Positions 51,314 to 60,223 are shown, counted from the first letter of the stretch. The stretch: 64,000 nt of DNA from JABMMZ01 sp044341025 (GCA_044341025.1 JBIISM010000010.1:19285-83284), one strand, 5' to 3'. A program made the numbers and translations. The notes: a model not told the origin generated them from the sequence alone.

Positions 51314-51332
51314 TATAATATTTTTGGGATTG

Positions 51333-52088
51333 TTATTGAACGCTAACTTTGCTTGTGCTGATAATGTCGCCATTAACAACTCTTACCATGTAAATTCCTT
51401 TAGCATAGTTTGCTGAGTTAATTTCAAATTCGTTAGCATTAGCTTTAGTTTCAGAATAAACAACACGACCATTCATGTCTGTGATGGTTATTTGAACATC
51501 TGCTTTGGTGTCAATTGCATTTAAGGCAATTGTAAAGCTGCTGATTGCTGGGTTAGGATAAACAGACATGTTGTTTGTGTATACGCTGTTTACAGATACG
51601 CCCCAACCTTGTTGGTTAAAGAAAACTATAGGGTTTACTTTCACATTGTTTGCGTTGGTAGCTGAAGTTTCAGGAGTGATAGGGTCAGCTCCAGTAAATC
51701 TTCTAACTTCAGAATATGCTTGGAAACTGCAGTTGAAAGAGAAATTAGCTTTTACAGGCGCAGTTAAAGAACCTTTCCAGTGAATGGTATCACCAGGAGC
51801 CATTGTTTTTCCTACCGCTTTTAATACGATTTGTGTTGAACTTGGGTAAGCAAAAATCAAGGTGCTGCCAGAAAAACAAACCATTTGCAAAGCCATAGTA
51901 TCATCTGCTTTTACTGTTCCAGCACCATTGTTTTTCAAAACAATATGGTAGTTGAAAGTAGTTCCAGTTGATGAGCTTCTTAATTCGGTTGGTGCGTTGA
52001 TAGAAACTACAGACCAATCAATTGTTCTAGCAGAGAAACCTAAGCTTGCAACCATTGCAAAACTTAAAGTTAGTAAAATTTTTTTCAT
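51333..52088 (-). CDS. Small secreted protein with T9SS sorting domain
   Basis: 251 residues. Signal peptide MKKILLTLSFAMVASLGFSA. The passenger (~residues 20-170) is a beta-rich Ig-like or CARDB-like domain: FNYHIVLKNNGAGTVKADDT, MAPGDTIHWKGSLTAPVKAN. The last ~75 residues are a type A T9SS sorting domain: SVYPNPAISSFTIALNAID, VQITITDMNGRVVYSE, AKGIYMVRVVNGDIISTSKV. It is exported by Sec and then T9SS. No function is assignable beyond surface or medium location. It has its own promoter (TACATTTG) and a strong terminator, and could be well expressed. Confidence 0.88.
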   Translation of the reverse strand: MKKILLTLSFAMVASLGFSARTIDWSVVSINAPTELRSSSTGTTFNYHIVLKNNGAGTVKADDTMALQMVCFSGSTLIFAYPSSTQIVLKAVGKTMAPGDTIHWKGSLTAPVKANFSFNCSFQAYSEVRRFTGADPITPETSATNANNVKVNPIVFFNQQGWGVSVNSVYTNNMSVYPNPAISSFTIALNAIDTKADVQITITDMNGRVVYSETKANANEFEINSANYAKGIYMVRVVNGDIISTSKVSVQ

Positions 52089-52113
52089 TGTATTTTTATT
52101 TAATATCTTACTA

Positions 52114-52121
52114 CAAATGTA
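52114..52121 (-). promoter_or_regulatory. -7 box TACATTTG for the 51333-52088 gene
   Basis: Exact TAnnTTTG on the minus strand, 25 bases before the ATG at 52088; it overlaps the 3' region of the SNF2 gene spacing. Confidence 0.5.
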
Positions 52122-52132
52122 TCATTTTCAAT

Positions 52133-55102
52133 TTAATCGAGCAAGACATTCAGTGTATCTTCCTCTAAATTGTTTACAAAATGAACTTCTGTGTCTAAAA
52201 TATCGTCCGAAACCTTTTGCTTTTTCTCTTGCAAATTGACAATTTTCTCTTCAATGCTGTCTTTGGTGATGAATTTGTATACAAATACGGGTTTGTCTTG
52301 TCCTATTCTATGTGTTCTGTCCATAGCTTGCCTTTCAACCGCTGGATTCCACCAAGGGTCTAATAAAAACACGTAGTCTGCCGCTGTCAAATTCAATCCT
52401 GTTCCCCCAGCCTTTAAAGAAATCAAAAAGATGGCTGCCTCATTGCCTGTCTGAAATCTGTCTACCAGTCTCTTCCGCTCCAAAGCTGTAATATTCCCCG
52501 CAATGTAGTAATAAGGAATTCCTTGCCCATCCAAATGGGTTTTGATTAAGGCCAGATGTTGCACAAACTGCGAAAAAACCAGCACTTTATGGCCTGATGA
52601 TACCACGTTGTTTAAGCTGTTGATGATCTCGTCAAATTTGCCAGAAACTCCCGAGTAATCAGATTCTGCCAATATTGGATGGTTTGCAATTTGTCTTAAT
52701 TTAATCAATCCATTCAATATCAATAAATTTGATTTTTTAAATCCATTCTCTTGAATGGAATCCAACAATTCATTCCTAAACAAGGATTTGATGCTTTCAT
52801 ATTTTTGCTTCTGTTCTTCTGACATTACACATAAGACAATCTTCTCAGTTTTGCTTGGTAAATCAGAGGCAACCTGTTCTTTGGTTCTTCTTAATATAAA
52901 TGGTCGAACGATGTCTTTTAAACGCTTGGTGTCTTCTTCATTGCCTTCTTTTTCAATAGAACTGACAAACTTTTTGCTGAAGTAATTAAAATTACCCAAA
53001 ATTCCAGGGTTTAAAAAGTTAATTTGACTCCATAAATCGGTGATGCTGTTTTCAACTGGTGTGCCCGTCATTACAATCTTATGCCTTGCTCTGAGCTGGT
53101 TAACCGAAGCAGCGGTTTGTGAACTAGGGTTTTTTATGGCCTGCGACTCATCCAAAACAATGGCATTGAATTCGATTTTTGAAAATAAGTCAATGTCATT
53201 CCGAACTGTTCCATAACTGCTTACAACTATGTCATATAGCTTACAAGCTTCTTTTATATGGCGTGTTCGATTAAAGCCTGTATGGACATATACTTTTAAA
53301 TTGCTGTATTTCTTTGCCTCGCTTAACCAATTGTATATAAGTGAGGTAGGCACCACCACCAAACTGCAGGAATGGGTTTCTTGCTTTTTACTTTCTTCTG
53401 CATTTTCTGTGTTTACTTTATTGAATAAGTTAAGTTGATTCCTTATCGCGGCTTCTTGCACCGCTGTATGCCCGGATATTGGAATTGGCTCACAAGTTTC
53501 TTTTCTATACTGTAAATAGGTTAAAACCTGTATCGTTTTACCCAAGCCCATGTCGTCGGCCAAGCATGCACCGAAATGCTGTTCATTCATATAGCGAAGC
53601 CAGTTGTAACCTTCTATTTGGTATGGCCTTAAAGTGGCTTTTATGCCTTTTGGTAAAGGATAATTATTGCTCTTGTCGAATGGCACAATGTTTTCTGAAC
53701 TGGACATTTCGTCTTCTTCAAATATCCCTTCAAGCAATCCGAAATGGTATTTTTTTATTTGCAAATGGTTTGCCCGCTGATCGGCAAAATCGAATAAACT
53801 CGAAAAGCGCGTAAACCACTCTTCTGGTATAATCGCAATGCTGCCATCAGGTAATTCAAACTCTCTGTTTCCGCTTAAGATGTATTGCTTCAGCTTTATA
53901 AACGGAATCTCAAATTGACCAAACTTTACCACCGCTTCCAAATCAAACCAATCTTTGTTCTTGGAAATCTTAAACGACACATTGCTGTCGCCGATATGGT
54001 AACTGCGGCTCAAAGTGCTTTGGTCTATCACCATACCTTGTTCTTTTATCTCAGTTCTGTTTCTATTTAATAGTGAAATCAGACTCTCTCGACTGTTTTC
54101 TGGAATAAACAAAGATCCTTCATGCACTTTTAAGCCCATTTTGCTCAAAACATTGACAATGATATTTTCCCATTGTTTCGAACGCTTTACCCTGTGAAAT
54201 ATATAATTATCGCCTTTTTTTTCTAAAGAAACCGAAACCATTTTCTGCGAATGGTAGGGGAACTGGTAGGGGCCGTAATTAAAATACAAACCCGCACACA
54301 AGCCTTTGTCGCCAAAACTTGTAAGTTTTAAAATAGGGTAGGCACGGTATTGTTCCGACTTTATCTCAAATCCTTCAGCGTATACATCGTAGTTTTCGAC
54401 CAAGGGTTTTACAAATTTCTCAAAATACACCCCTTCGCTTTGTCTAGGAATGCTGATGAATTTTTTCAATAAAAACGGCTTTATCTTATTGCCGTCTGTG
54501 TCTTTTTTAAATGTAATTAACTGCCTGTTGCACAGCAACCAAGCTGGTTCGTGGATAATCAACTCGCTATCGTTCTGGCTAAAACTGATTTTTTGATCAC
54601 CCAATTTGATGGTCGCAAAATAATTGGTACCCACATCCGAACGTCTGAAATGAAACAATATACCTGCTTTCTCTTCGGCGATGTGTATTCGGGTGTGTGT
54701 AAAGTTTTTGTCTTTGCCCAAAAATAATTTCTGAGAGCCTAAGCGCTCCAATACTTTTAATATCCGCTTTTCTATAAAAGGGCGAATTTTAGCATGTATT
54801 TCTGGTGTGTAGTGTTTGCTGAAAAAATCAACCGAGCGAATCGGTTTCTTGCTCGGATAAAACTTTTTAATTAACGCATCGGGCTCGGTCTCGTCCAATA
54901 TTTTTATCAAATCGGAGGTCTCCTTGTCGGCACCAAAATCTTTGGCGGTATTGTGGTGGACCTTCTGGCTCAGCAAACTGTAATACCCATTCGGCATCAA
55001 CTGCACAGCAATCGACTCAAGCAAATACCCCAGATGCGGGTGCTTGTACAAGCTGAAAACCATTTCAAATGGTTCTTTAGTATTTACACGGATGTTTCCC
55101 AT
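52133..55102 (-). CDS. SNF2-family DNA-dependent ATPase/helicase
   Basis: 989 residues. The N-terminal half (~1-490) is an unclassified region typical of bacterial SNF2 proteins. The ATPase follows: LRPYQIEGYNWLRYMNEQ, ACLADDMGLGKTIQVLTYLQY (motifs Q/I), LVVVPTSLIYNWLSEAKKYS, the DEAH-position sequence VLDESQA, and MTGTPVENSITDLWSQINFLNPG. The C-terminal lobe has KVLVFSQFVQHL, ISLKAGGTGLNLTAADYVFLLDPWWNPAVERQAMDRTHRIGQ and VYKFITKDSIEEKIV. It translocates on duplex DNA to remodel protein-DNA complexes, possibly RNA polymerase, as for RapA/HepA. It stands alone. Start ATG at 55102 fits a TACCTTTG promoter. Confidence 0.93.
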   Translation of the reverse strand: MGNIRVNTKEPFEMVFSLYKHPHLGYLLESIAVQLMPNGYYSLLSQKVHHNTAKDFGADKETSDLIKILDETEPDALIKKFYPSKKPIRSVDFFSKHYTPEIHAKIRPFIEKRILKVLERLGSQKLFLGKDKNFTHTRIHIAEEKAGILFHFRRSDVGTNYFATIKLGDQKISFSQNDSELIIHEPAWLLCNRQLITFKKDTDGNKIKPFLLKKFISIPRQSEGVYFEKFVKPLVENYDVYAEGFEIKSEQYRAYPILKLTSFGDKGLCAGLYFNYGPYQFPYHSQKMVSVSLEKKGDNYIFHRVKRSKQWENIIVNVLSKMGLKVHEGSLFIPENSRESLISLLNRNRTEIKEQGMVIDQSTLSRSYHIGDSNVSFKISKNKDWFDLEAVVKFGQFEIPFIKLKQYILSGNREFELPDGSIAIIPEEWFTRFSSLFDFADQRANHLQIKKYHFGLLEGIFEEDEMSSSENIVPFDKSNNYPLPKGIKATLRPYQIEGYNWLRYMNEQHFGACLADDMGLGKTIQVLTYLQYRKETCEPIPISGHTAVQEAAIRNQLNLFNKVNTENAEESKKQETHSCSLVVVPTSLIYNWLSEAKKYSNLKVYVHTGFNRTRHIKEACKLYDIVVSSYGTVRNDIDLFSKIEFNAIVLDESQAIKNPSSQTAASVNQLRARHKIVMTGTPVENSITDLWSQINFLNPGILGNFNYFSKKFVSSIEKEGNEEDTKRLKDIVRPFILRRTKEQVASDLPSKTEKIVLCVMSEEQKQKYESIKSLFRNELLDSIQENGFKKSNLLILNGLIKLRQIANHPILAESDYSGVSGKFDEIINSLNNVVSSGHKVLVFSQFVQHLALIKTHLDGQGIPYYYIAGNITALERKRLVDRFQTGNEAAIFLISLKAGGTGLNLTAADYVFLLDPWWNPAVERQAMDRTHRIGQDKPVFVYKFITKDSIEEKIVNLQEKKQKVSDDILDTEVHFVNNLEEDTLNVLLD

Positions 55103-55118
55103 ATTCTAAACAGAATAT
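55101..55118. promoter_or_regulatory. Inverted repeat in the SNF2 leader
   Basis: ATATTCTaaacAGAATAT has 7-base perfect arms and a 4-base spacer. It covers the space between the -7 box and the ATG, where a bound repressor or a small RNA hairpin could block expression. No regulator is proposed. Confidence 0.4.
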
Positions 55119-55122
55119 CTAG

Positions 55123-55151
55123 CAAAGGTAGGGTAAATTTTGATGGGCAAA
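55123..55151 (-). promoter_or_regulatory. SNF2 promoter (TTTG, 17 bases, TACCTTTG)
   Basis: Minus-strand TTTG at 55151-55148 and TACCTTTG at 55130-55123, a good match to Bacteroidota promoters, 20 bases before the ATG. Confidence 0.55.
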
Positions 55152-55200
55152 ACGGAGATAAGGGGATTTTTTAAAGATATTCTTAATCATAGAGGCTAGG

Positions 55201-55249
55201 GTCCCTGTAGCAGAGACTCCACTTCTTTACGTCACGCTACGGGATGAAT
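55201..55249 (-). repeat. Family-1 dispersed repeat, reverse copy
   Basis: gtccctgtagcagagactcc, then acttctttacgtcacgctac and gggatgaat: the reverse complement of the copies at 17563 and 55559. The arms CCCGTAGC and GCTACTGGG form an imperfect hairpin. Confidence 0.75.
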
Positions 55250-55379
55250 CTAGCGCTAGGGTTTAGTTTTTTAGGAATAGTCAATGTTGCCCACTTACTT
55301 AGAGTTGCAATTCCTTTTCAATTTTATTTTATGCATTATGATTCATAAATAAATTTCTTTAAAATTAAATTCTCATTTA

Positions 55380-55540
55380 ACGAAATGCCTCGCCCCGATG
55401 GGAGCGGCAGCCCTGTGTAAATTTGTGACAATGCATAAGCGTGTATTGCTGGGCGCGCGGCAGTAAGCCAAGTAAAACACATGCTCATGCTGGCACAAAA
55501 TCGCAGGCTAGAGCAAACAGCGGGAAAAAGCGACCACTGA
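55380..55540 (+). repeat. Family-2 dispersed repeat, copy 2
   Basis: About 160 bases from acgaaatgcctcgccccgat through ggcagccctgtg and gcgcggcagtaagccaa to acagcgggaaaaagcgacc, aligning along its length with 11448-11607. It sits between two inverted family-1 copies (55201 and 55559), so repeats appear to nest here. No protein-coding frame is shared. Confidence 0.7.
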
Positions 55541-55558
55541 AAAACGATTTCTCAATTT

Positions 55559-55609
55559 ATCCATCCCGTAGCGTGACGCAACAAAGTGGAGTCTCTGCTA
55601 CTGGGATCA
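55559..55609 (+). repeat. Family-1 dispersed repeat, forward copy
   Basis: atccatcccgtagcgtgacg, then caacaaagtggagtctctgc and tactgggatc, near-identical to 17563-17612. It is preceded and followed by TTTCTCAATTT-type runs. The rest of the 55103-55717 gap holds no gene that I can support. Confidence 0.75.
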
Positions 55610-55717
55610 ATTTCTCATTTCATCATTTTCTCAGTTTCTCAATTTCTCAATTCATCAGTTTCCAAACTCCCCTTGCCTTTCTTTCCTTTTAATCCGATAT
55701 TTGCATCTTTATTTTAA

Positions 55718-57154
55718 ATGCAAAGAATTTCAAACTACATCAATGGCGCCTTGCAAAGTCCTGTCAAGTCTTTGTATTTGGACAATTACAACCCTGCAAC
55801 AGGTGCCGTGTATTCTCTGATTCCAGATAGTGATGAAGCCGATGTTGATTTGGCCTATACCCATGCCAATGAAGCCTATAAAACCTGGCGTTTAACCTCT
55901 TTGGAGGAGCGCTTTATGGTGCTTAACCGCATAGCTGAATTGATTGATAAAAACAACGACGAATTGGCCCTTGCCGAGAGCATAGACCAAGGAAAACCGG
56001 TGTGGTTGGCTAAAAATGAAATGACCCGTTCGGCGCAAAACTTCCGCTTTTTCGCTACTGCCGCGATGCAGTTTGCCTCTGAAAGCCACAACATGGAAGG
56101 TCAAGCCATTAACTATACCCTGCGTCAACCCATTGGCGTGGTTGGCTGTATCAGTCCTTGGAACTTGCCCCTGTATTTGTTTACCTGGAAAATTGCGCCA
56201 GCCTTAGCGGCTGGAAATTGTGTGGTGGCCAAGCCCTCTGAAATAACACCTATGACGGCCTTTCTTTTGTCTAAAATTTGCATGGACGCTGGTCTTCCCG
56301 CAGGTGTTCTCAATATTGTACACGGTCTTGGCCCTAAAGTGGGATCAGCCTTGGTGTCTCATCCAAAAATTAAAGCCATTTCTTTTACCGGTGGCACCTC
56401 TACAGGCAAACACATTGCTTCCGTTGCAGCACCGATGTTTAAGAAATTAAGTCTTGAGCTTGGTGGCAAAAACCCGAACATCATTTTTGCCGATTGCGAT
56501 TTTGAAAAAGCCCTAAAAACCACTGTGCAAACCTCTTTCCTCAACCAAGGTGAGATTTGCCTTTGCGGTTCACGCATATTTATAGAACGCCCTATTTACG
56601 AAAAATTTAAAGCGGCATTGTTGCTCGAAGTGAGCAAACTCCTAGTGGGCAATCCATTGCTCAAAGAATCACGCATTGGTGCCATTGTGAGTAAATTGCA
56701 TTTTGAAAAAGTGCTTTCGTACATTGAATTGGCAAAGCAAGAGGGTGGGAGCATACTAATAGGTGGAACATCTTTGACAATAGAAGGCCATGAAAACGGT
56801 TGGTTTATTGCCCCAACAATTATCGAAAACCTTGCCTACGACTGCCGCTGCAATACCGAAGAAATTTTTGGACCAGTGGTGAGCATTATGCCTTTCGACT
56901 CGGCAGATGAAGCACTCGAAATGGCGAATTCTAGCGACTACGGTTTGGCTTGCACCATATGGACCCAAGACATCAGCAAAGCCCATAACATGGCCGCCAA
57001 TATTCAAAGTGGAATTGTATGGATTAACTGCTGGTTGTTGCGCGACTTGAGAACCCCTTTTGGAGGGGTTAAGCAAAGTGGTGTAGGCCGCGAAGGTGGT
57101 TGGGAAGCCATGCGCTTTTTTACCGAACCTAAGAATGTATGTATTAAATTGTAA
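55718..57154 (+). CDS. Aldehyde dehydrogenase (ALDH superfamily)
   Basis: 478 residues. NAD-dependent ALDH with the whole motif set: NYNPATGAVYSLIPDSDEAD at the N-terminus, GVVGCISPWNLPLYLFTWKIAPALAAGN, AKPSEITPMTAFLLSKICMDAGLP, SFTGGTSTGKHIA, the catalytic Glu in LELGGKNPNIIF, and the catalytic Cys in FLNQGEICLCGSR. Further on are EEIFGPVVSIMPFD and the C-terminal TPFGGVKQSGVGREGG. It oxidises an aldehyde to an acid. The pattern resembles 2-hydroxymuconic/2-aminomuconic semialdehyde dehydrogenases, but the substrate is inferred. The meaB gene follows 9 bases later. Confidence 0.93.
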   Translation: MQRISNYINGALQSPVKSLYLDNYNPATGAVYSLIPDSDEADVDLAYTHANEAYKTWRLTSLEERFMVLNRIAELIDKNNDELALAESIDQGKPVWLAKNEMTRSAQNFRFFATAAMQFASESHNMEGQAINYTLRQPIGVVGCISPWNLPLYLFTWKIAPALAAGNCVVAKPSEITPMTAFLLSKICMDAGLPAGVLNIVHGLGPKVGSALVSHPKIKAISFTGGTSTGKHIASVAAPMFKKLSLELGGKNPNIIFADCDFEKALKTTVQTSFLNQGEICLCGSRIFIERPIYEKFKAALLLEVSKLLVGNPLLKESRIGAIVSKLHFEKVLSYIELAKQEGGSILIGGTSLTIEGHENGWFIAPTIIENLAYDCRCNTEEIFGPVVSIMPFDSADEALEMANSSDYGLACTIWTQDISKAHNMAANIQSGIVWINCWLLRDLRTPFGGVKQSGVGREGGWEAMRFFTEPKNVCIKL

Positions 57155-57163
57155 TCTCAAGCC

Positions 57164-58072
57164 TTGAATAAAACCATCGATTTAAAAACATTGCAAACAG
57201 GCGATTTTATCACCCTTGCCCGCGCCATTTCTTTGGTGGAGAACAATCTGCCGGCTGGTAAAGACTTGCTTAACGCTTTGCCCTTCGATGTGCACGTGCC
57301 GGTGGTAGGACTCACAGGCCCTCCAGGTGCTGGCAAAAGCAGTTTGGTGAATGCCTTGGTCGACCACCTTTTAAAACAAAATAAAAAAATAGGTATACTG
57401 GCTGTTGACCCTACCTCGCCATTTAATTTTGGTTCTTTGTTGGGCGACCGTATCAGACTTGCTTCGCATTTTAACAACCCAAACGTGTACATCCGCTCTC
57501 TGGCTACCCGCGGCAGTTTGGGCGGATTGTCAGCCCGAATTTTCGAAATCTGCGATGTGATGAAACACGCAGGGTTTGACCTTATTCTCATCGAAACCGT
57601 TGGCGTTGGGCAGAGCGAAGTCGAAATTGCCGGATTGGCCGACACCACCGCGGTGGTGCTGGTGCCAGAAGCAGGCGACGAGGTGCAAACCCTAAAAAGT
57701 GGCCTTATGGAAATAGCCGATGTGTTTGTTGTAAACAAGTCAGACCGTGATGGTGCCGATCTTTTTGTGCGCAACCTTTCGGCTTTGGTGCATCAAAAAG
57801 AGGCAGGAAATTGGTCTATCCCTGTACTGAAAACCGTTGCCACCACATTTACTGGGATATCCGAATTCTGGGATGCCTTGCAAGCCCACAACCAATTGAA
57901 CATCGATCCAATACGGCAAAACCATTTGAAAACTGAAAAAGCCTTTCAGTTGATCCTTCAAAACAAAATGGCTAAAATCGACAAACAAGAACTTTTTAAC
58001 AAAATCAGTGCTGAGTCAAACAAAAACGGATTTAATCTGTATCAATTTCTCAGCAAAGAATATTTAACATGA
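57164..58072 (+). CDS. meaB: Methylmalonyl-CoA mutase-associated GTPase MeaB
   Basis: 302 residues of the MeaB/ArgK G3E GTPase family, starting with TTG (57164). Walker A is VVGLTGPPGAGKSSLVNALV (residues ~48-67), followed by ILAVDPTSPFNFGSLLGDRIRL, YIRSLATRGSLGGLSARIFEI, LILIETVGVGQSEVEIAGLAD, and VFVVNKSDRDGADLFVRNL (NKSD for guanine recognition). It chaperones B12-dependent methylmalonyl-CoA mutase, gating cofactor loading and protecting it from inactivation. No mutase gene is next to it in this window, so its partner is encoded elsewhere. It lies 9 bases after the ALDH and overlaps the FMN reductase gene by 4 bases. Confidence 0.93.
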   Translation: MNKTIDLKTLQTGDFITLARAISLVENNLPAGKDLLNALPFDVHVPVVGLTGPPGAGKSSLVNALVDHLLKQNKKIGILAVDPTSPFNFGSLLGDRIRLASHFNNPNVYIRSLATRGSLGGLSARIFEICDVMKHAGFDLILIETVGVGQSEVEIAGLADTTAVVLVPEAGDEVQTLKSGLMEIADVFVVNKSDRDGADLFVRNLSALVHQKEAGNWSIPVLKTVATTFTGISEFWDALQAHNQLNIDPIRQNHLKTEKAFQLILQNKMAKIDKQELFNKISAESNKNGFNLYQFLSKEYLT

Positions 58073-58656
58073 TTACCATACTAAGCGGCTCGCCGCGAAA
58101 AAACAGCAATACCCTTCGTGTGGCAAAGGCCATACAAAACCATATACAAAGTTTAAACAACGCGGAGACTGCACACGTCATAGATTTCAACCAATTTGAT
58201 ATTCCATCTATGAACGCTGGGCGTGTGGATCCCAATAATTTAACAGAATTTCAAGCCAATTTGTTTAATTCCTGTAAAGAATCTGATCTTATTTTTGTTT
58301 TAACCCCCGAGTACAATTGGTTTCCAAGTGCCGAAATCATCCAAATGGTGCACACCATGGCGGCCCCTGCGTTTAAAGACATGTGGAACAATAAGGTGTT
58401 TGCAACCTGTGGCACTTCAAACGGCCGCGGTGGACGTATGCCAGCGGTTCAACTTAGTTATACAATTAATAAAATCCTCAATGTTTTCAATTGCGAAAGC
58501 ATGGTAAGTCCTAAGATATTCGAATCGCAGTTTACCGATAAAGCCATCGACGAGAACGGACTATCCTTGGGCAACACCGAGTTTATGGCTGGACTCGAGG
58601 CTTTCGTGGCATTCAATTTAAAATTGAAAAACCGCTGGCGAAATACTGAGAATTAA
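58069..58656 (+). CDS. NADPH-dependent FMN reductase family protein
   Basis: 195 residues with a flavodoxin-like fold: MITILSGSPRKNSNTLRVAK (FMN phosphate loop GSPRKNSNT), then VIDFNQFDIPSMN, LIFVLTPEYNWFPSAEIIQMVHTM, and VFATCGTSNGRGGRMPAVQLS. It belongs to the NAD(P)H-dependent FMN/quinone reductase family; the acceptor is not known. It is the last gene of the ALDH-meaB operon, sharing ATGA with meaB. It is also the last gene before the accessory region. Confidence 0.88.
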   Translation: MITILSGSPRKNSNTLRVAKAIQNHIQSLNNAETAHVIDFNQFDIPSMNAGRVDPNNLTEFQANLFNSCKESDLIFVLTPEYNWFPSAEIIQMVHTMAAPAFKDMWNNKVFATCGTSNGRGGRMPAVQLSYTINKILNVFNCESMVSPKIFESQFTDKAIDENGLSLGNTEFMAGLEAFVAFNLKLKNRWRNTEN

Positions 58657-59309
58657 TTTTTAGCGCCTATTTCCTGCTTTCTGTTTTAGTCGGCTGCCTA
58701 CTGGCTTGTTTTGTATGCCCTTTCAGGGGCTTATGCCAGTCGCCCTTTCGCGACAACAAAACCTACGCAAGTATTCAGCCGAGCTGCCACGCCAAGCAGG
58801 GGCGGGCATTGCGGAGGGTGAGGGTTGGAGTGGTAATACTCTTTTTTAGCCTTACGGTTTTTAAATACAATGAATTATTTTGACATCAACTACTAGTAGT
58901 CAAATGATTTTGTCTATCATTATTCCCAAAATGTGATAGACAAGCTGTTTTTATGTTCAAACATGCACATCAAGCTGTTTTGAATATCAAAAATGTTGTT
59001 GGATCAATTCTGCATTTTAAGACATTTTGATAGGACCACGTTTTTTTAAACGCTTAAATATTAAGCTTATATCTTGAAAAAAAAAGGGGTGTAATTTGTT
59101 AAAGTGGTCTAATAGTATTTTATTGCGGTGAGAAACGGTTAAAACCAATTAGAAACGATAAAAACCAATTGCTAACTTCTGAATATACGATAGAAAATGT
59201 CCTATATATGACGGTAGAGGTGTGGAATGGGATATGGAAGTTCGTATATAAGTAAGTTGGCAGAAACCTTTGTACACACTTAATCGACTATACATTTAAC
59301 AAAATAAAA
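58657..59309. repeat. Non-coding stretch with repeats at the edge of the accessory region
   Basis: No gene is supported in these 650 bases. 58680-58830 is GC-rich and includes gagctgccacgccaagcagg, similar in reverse to the cggcagccctgtg part of family 2, so it is probably a degenerate family-2 copy. At 58910-58943 is the perfect inverted repeat TTGTCTATCA / TGATAGACAA (14-base spacer). CAAGCTGTTTT recurs at 58941 and 58971, exactly 30 bases apart. At 59131-59170 two 20-base tandem units (agaaacg, then aaaaccaatt) differ at two positions. The rest is AT-rich. Confidence 0.6.
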
Positions 59310-60218
59310 ATGGAGACAATCAAATTTGATCAACAACCGCAACAAGAGATTGCAACACCTTCTCGAAAAATTTATACATTTGAAAGGCCAAATGAAAATA
59401 TCGATTTTTCAGTTGTGAGTTCATTTGGTGAAGAGTGGAAAAAATTTCATCAATTTAGTAATAGTGAAATCAATAAATTAGGAAGTGAGTATTTTGACAT
59501 TATTGATGATACTATTATTAATAAAAATACTTATGGGATTGATATTGGTTGTGGAACGGGAAGATTTACAAAATTTCTTTCGGATAAAATTGGCTTTATC
59601 GAAGCAATTGACCCAAGCGAAGCAATTTTTACTGCTGACAAACTACTCGAAGGTGTACAAAACGTAAGATTGTCCATTGCCTCGACTGACAACATACCTT
59701 TTACAGATGAATCATTTGATTTTGGAATGAGTGTTGGAGTTTTACATCATATTCCAAACACTTCTAAAGCATTAAATGACTGTGTTAAAAAAATTAAAAT
59801 TGGAGGCTATTTTTTTATTTATTTATATTACAATTTAGAGAATAAAGGAACCTTCTTCAAATTCATTTTAACATTAGTTACTGCAATAAGAAAAATTACT
59901 AGCAAGCTTCCTATGAGTTTAAAGAAAATAGTTTGCGATATAATTGCAATAGTCTTCTATATGCCAATTATTTTATTAGGGCGTCTTTTAAAAAAATGCC
60001 AATTAGATAAATTAGCAAACAAGCTACCATTAAGTGCTTACCAAAATTACACTTTTTTTATAATAAGAAATGATTCTCTTGATAGATTTGGAACAACATT
60101 AGAACAGCGTTTTTCGAGAAAGCAAATTGAAGATATGATGAAAAGTGCAGGATTAGATGAAATAAAAATTTCTGATAAAATCCCGTATTGGCACGCGATA
60201 GGAAAACGAATAAAGTAA
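59310..60218 (+). CDS. Class I SAM-dependent methyltransferase
   Basis: 302 residues. SAM-binding core: YGIDIGCGTGRFTKFLSDKI (motif I GxGxG), AIDPSEAIFTAD, then LSIASTDNIPFTDESFDFGMSVGVLHHIPNTSKALNDCVKKIKIGGYFFIY. The middle is a hydrophobic helical insert (IVCDIIAIVFYMPIILLGRLL) that may touch the membrane. The C-terminal RFSRKQIEDMMKSAGLDEIKI is usual in UbiE/Methyltransf_11-type enzymes. The substrate is unknown. It is more AT-rich than the genes to its left and is followed by an attC-like structure, so horizontal acquisition as a cassette is plausible. Confidence 0.82.
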   Translation: METIKFDQQPQQEIATPSRKIYTFERPNENIDFSVVSSFGEEWKKFHQFSNSEINKLGSEYFDIIDDTIINKNTYGIDIGCGTGRFTKFLSDKIGFIEAIDPSEAIFTADKLLEGVQNVRLSIASTDNIPFTDESFDFGMSVGVLHHIPNTSKALNDCVKKIKIGGYFFIYLYYNLENKGTFFKFILTLVTAIRKITSKLPMSLKKIVCDIIAIVFYMPIILLGRLLKKCQLDKLANKLPLSAYQNYTFFIIRNDSLDRFGTTLEQRFSRKQIEDMMKSAGLDEIKISDKIPYWHAIGKRIK

Positions 60219-60223
60219 GGCAT

